The notes under the pieces were generated by a model. That model searched no databases and was not told the origin of the DNA. It worked only from the letters and a program-made list of their open reading frames with translations. 42,144 nt of DNA from Hymenobacter psychrotolerans DSM 18569 (GTDB taxonomy: Bacteria; Bacteroidota; Bacteroidia; Cytophagales; Hymenobacteraceae): positions 1 to 42,144 of the forward strand of contig NZ_FRAS01000028.1 of the NCBI RefSeq assembly GCF_900142395.1, in the 5' to 3' direction. Shown one piece after another: positions 40,566-42,144 of the stretch (positions are counted from its first letter, which is position 1; the number at the start of each line of letters is the position of its first letter). The position numbers and the translations under genes are program-made.

Positions 40566-40589
40566 GTATACAGGTATATACCTATATAC
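40566..40589. promoter_or_regulatory. 24-bp near-perfect palindrome upstream of the methylase gene
   Basis: The core AGGTATATACCT (40572-40583) is a perfect palindrome. It is flanked by GTATA (40566-40570) and TATAC (40585-40589), with one mismatched pair (40571 C, 40584 A). It sits 33 nt before the methylase ATG, in a promoter-like AT-rich stretch. It resembles an operator for a dimeric regulator; control proteins of restriction-modification systems bind such sites. No regulator gene is visible. An RNA hairpin is less likely because there is no loop. Confidence 0.6.
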
Positions 40590-40621
40590 GTAAGGGGTTG
40601 GCTCTGATTTCACTACTGAAT

Positions 40622-40897
40622 ATGTTGCCAGTTATTCCTACTTCAGCCTCGCCTATGCCTCCCGAATACCCAGGCGTTGGTAAGCATGACTTACAGGAAA
40701 AAAAACAGAACGGTATCTATTATACGCCTGACCTAGCAGCGCAAATTCTGACGCGCTGGGCTATCAGGCAGCCAACTGATATCGTGCTAGAGCCCAGTTT
40801 TGGGGGGTGTGGCTTTCTTACAGCTACGCGTGACCGCCTGCTAGAGATAGGCAATAAGCAGCCCCAGGATAGATTATATGGGTGCGATATTGATTGA
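40622..40897 (+). pseudogene. N6-adenine DNA methylase, 5' fragment cut by the IS element
   Basis: 91 codons. KHDLQEKKQNGIYYTPDLAA matches the NGxYYTP start of Eco57I-type and related N6-adenine methyltransferases. DIVLEPSFGGCGFLTA is SAM-binding motif I, and RLYGCDID is the beginning of the acidic loop (motif II), after which the gene stops. The stop TGA (40895-40897) is made by the first three bases of the IS, so the break is exact. The catalytic NPPY/DPPY motif and target-recognition part are missing. Composition is more AT-rich than umuC. ATG 40655 is an alternative start. Which type of defence or modification system it came from cannot be told. Confidence 0.8.
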
Positions 40898-40923
40898 GGT
40901 GGTCTAGCTAAAACGGACAGCGA
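40895..40923 (+). repeat. Left terminal inverted repeat of the IS3-family element
   Basis: Begins TGAGGTGGTCTAGC and continues AAAACGGACAGCGAG. It pairs with 42116-42144, with mismatches at positions 3, 14, 15, 16 and 27. The first three bases end the methylase frame. Confidence 0.8.
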
Positions 40924-40945
40924 GAAGTCTTAACTTCCGCTGCTC

Positions 40946-41248
40946 ATGACTGAAAAATCGAATCCTGTAGGAAACCCCTCCACCCGCAAGAAATACACGC
41001 CGGCTTTTAAAGCCGAGTGCGTCCGCCAAGTAGCGGCTGGTACCCGGCAAAGCGACGTGGCCCGTGCCCAGGGCATTTCACCGGCCCTGCTGGGGCGCTG
41101 GCAACGCCAAGCCCTGGAAGCCGCCGTCCCCAGCAGCGCGGAGCGCGACGAAATCAAGCAGCTGCGGGCCGCGCTCAAGCGCGTGGAAATGGAGCGCGAT
41201 ATTTTAAAAAAAGTCGTGACCATCTTCTCCCAACCGCCTCAGTCATGA
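40946..41248 (+). CDS. IS3-family transposase OrfA
   Basis: 100 residues. An HTH of the IS3/IS911 type (KKYTPAFKAECVRQVAAGTR, then QSDVARAQGISPALLGRWQR) is followed by a leucine-zipper-like helix (IKQLRAALKRVEMERDILKK). It would bind the terminal repeats and regulate transposition. A run of seven A at 41206-41212 in the codons TTA AAA AAA is a classic -1 slippery site, allowing an OrfAB fusion transposase. Its last codons overlap the orfB ATG (ATGA at 41245-41248). Confidence 0.92.
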   Translation: MTEKSNPVGNPSTRKKYTPAFKAECVRQVAAGTRQSDVARAQGISPALLGRWQRQALEAAVPSSAERDEIKQLRAALKRVEMERDILKKVVTIFSQPPQS

Positions 41249-42114
41249 GCCGCTACGCCTTTATCGCCGCCTGCACCGAGCCCTGGCCCGTGCAGGTCCT
41301 GTGCCAGGTGCTGGCCGTAAGCACGGCCGGCTATTACCAGTGGCGGCAACGGCCGGCTGCCGCGCCGGTGCCGTGGCAAGTGGCGGCGCAAGCGGCCTTT
41401 ACGCGCCACGCCCGGCGCTACGGCACCCGGCGGTTGCGGGCCGAGTTACACGCAGAAGGGTACGCCGTGGGCCGCTACGCGTTGCGCACCTGGCTGCGCC
41501 GGCACGACTTACAAGCCTTGAGTACCCGCCCGCACCGGCCCCGCACCACCGTGGCCGACCCGGCGGCCGTGGTGGCCGAAAACCGCCTGCTGGGTCAGCC
41601 GGTCCCCACCGCCCCGAACCAGGTCTGGGTCGGAGACATTACCTATCTACCCTTGGTGGGCGGGCGCTGGTGCTACCTGGCCACCTGGCGCGACGCCTGC
41701 TCCCGGCGCGTGGTCGGCTGGCACCTGGCCGCCCAGATGCCGACCGAACTCGTGCTGCTGGCGTTAGAACAGGCCCTGACGCTGCGCCAACCCGCGCCGG
41801 GCTTGATTATTCACGCCGACCGCGGCAGCCAGTACACCAGCGCCGCTTGCCGGGTCCGCATCGCCCAAGCCGGGGCCGTGCCCAGCTTCAGCCGGCCTGG
41901 AAACCCTTATGATAATGCCCAGGCCGAAGCCGGTTGGAGCACGCTCAAAACCGAGCTGCTCCCCCCAGGCACGGCGTTCGCTTCCCTCGAAGAAGCCCGC
42001 CTGGAGGTGGCGCACTACCTCGACACCTATTTCAATCTCGACCGACGCCATTCTGCCCTGGCCTACCGCTCGCCCCACCAATTTGAACAAGACCTGAAAA
42101 CCACCCTACCTTAG
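41245..42114 (+). CDS. IS3-family transposase OrfB (DDE integrase domain)
   Basis: 289 residues. It has an HTH_21-like N-terminus (ARRYGTRRLRAELHAEGYAV) and the rve catalytic core: first Asp in WVGDITYLP, second Asp in IIHADRGSQYTS, and the Glu in NAQAEAGWSTLKTEL 35-36 residues later. The C-terminus has the usual YFNLDRRHSALAYRSPHQFE. It starts at the ATG overlapping the orfA stop; it is also reachable from orfA by a -1 frameshift at 41206-41212. The frame is intact, so the element may be active. Confidence 0.94.
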   Translation: MSRYAFIAACTEPWPVQVLCQVLAVSTAGYYQWRQRPAAAPVPWQVAAQAAFTRHARRYGTRRLRAELHAEGYAVGRYALRTWLRRHDLQALSTRPHRPRTTVADPAAVVAENRLLGQPVPTAPNQVWVGDITYLPLVGGRWCYLATWRDACSRRVVGWHLAAQMPTELVLLALEQALTLRQPAPGLIIHADRGSQYTSAACRVRIAQAGAVPSFSRPGNPYDNAQAEAGWSTLKTELLPPGTAFASLEEARLEVAHYLDTYFNLDRRHSALAYRSPHQFEQDLKTTLP

Positions 42115-42115
42115 C

Positions 42116-42144
42116 TCACTGTCCGTTTCCACTAGACCACCCCA
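42116..42144 (-). repeat. Right terminal inverted repeat of the IS3-family element
   Basis: Read on the reverse strand it begins TGGGGTGGTCTAGTGG and continues AAACGGACAGTGAG. It ends at the last base of the window. Confidence 0.8.

Larger units (their letters stand above)
40895..42144 (+). mobile_element. IS3-family insertion sequence, apparently complete
   Basis: 1250 nt, bounded by imperfect terminal inverted repeats beginning TGAGGTGGTCTAG on the left and TGGGGTGGTCTAG on the right (reverse complement of the end), sharing 24 of the first 29 positions. It carries orfA and orfB in -1 relation, the arrangement of IS3 elements. The right end coincides with the last base of the window, so the target duplication cannot be checked. 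It interrupts the methylase gene. Confidence 0.88.

Noticed and set aside
1..42144. CRISPR array
   Set aside because: No series of 25-40 bp repeats with regular unique spacers was seen. The repeats present are short (8-15 bp) and few.
37157..42144. Complete prophage
   Set aside because: No capsid, terminase, portal, tail or lysis genes follow the recombinase; umuDC, a methylase fragment and an IS fit a genomic island or conjugative element better.

Overview
The window looks like about 42 kb of chromosome from a GC-rich member of the Bacteroidota, most likely Hymenobacter or a close relative in the Cytophagales. The genus is an inference. The signs are upstream sites of the Bacteroidota type (-7 element TAnnTTTG), a type III glutamine synthetase, a Bacteroidota-type LptE, a Porin_10-like outer membrane protein, a GroEL ending in a GGM tail, and Gly/Ala/Pro-rich high-GC coding throughout. 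No rRNA, tRNA or CRISPR array was seen.

The first 36.9 kb is mostly core chromosome. It opens with the 5' part of pckA (minus strand), divergent from a POT-family peptide transporter. Next, all on the minus strand, comes an envelope and protein-quality block: miaB, a sigma-54 activator without a receiver domain, lptE, a TPR-like protein, secG, groES and groEL. A HAD hydrolase and a CatA-like acetyltransferase are divergent. They are followed by pabB, a TPR protein, a zinc-ribbon coiled-coil protein translationally coupled to nif3, and a SMUG2-like uracil-DNA glycosylase. The plus strand then carries lpxK, a beta-barrel protein, miaE and a small secreted protein. After these come a GH2 glycosidase and a secreted protein of a family often misnamed asparagine synthetase B (both minus), then a MacB/FtsX-type permease and an HTH regulator (both plus).

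From about 28.3 to 32.2 kb the sequence is looser. It holds a truncated TonB-receptor N-terminus that seems joined to a reversed gene fragment, a small SH3-like secreted protein, mtaB, and an AT-rich island (about 31.1-32.05 kb) with a DUF998-like membrane protein preceded by decayed coding sequence. An LTA-synthase-like sulfatase-fold enzyme with a small Cys-motif partner and the type III glutamine synthetase glnA close the core part.

From about 37.08 kb to the end lies a mobile region. It contains phased short repeats next to a tyrosine recombinase, a umuD-umuC error-prone polymerase operon behind two copies of an operator-like repeat, and the 5' end of an N6-adenine DNA methylase gene preceded by a 24-bp near-perfect palindrome. 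That gene is cut by an IS3-family element whose first three bases supply its stop codon. The window ends exactly at the outer end of the IS, so the rest of the methylase and of the element is outside this sequence.

Functional links: MiaB and MiaE act successively on tRNA A37, and MtaB acts on the related t6A37. LptE, LpxK, SecG and the porin-like protein serve envelope biogenesis. The most interesting unexplained signals are regulatory or architectural: paired motifs before groES, operators before umuDC and the methylase, phased repeats at the recombinase, and -7 elements so close to GTG starts that leaderless mRNAs are likely. I did not see a clearly new multi-gene system.
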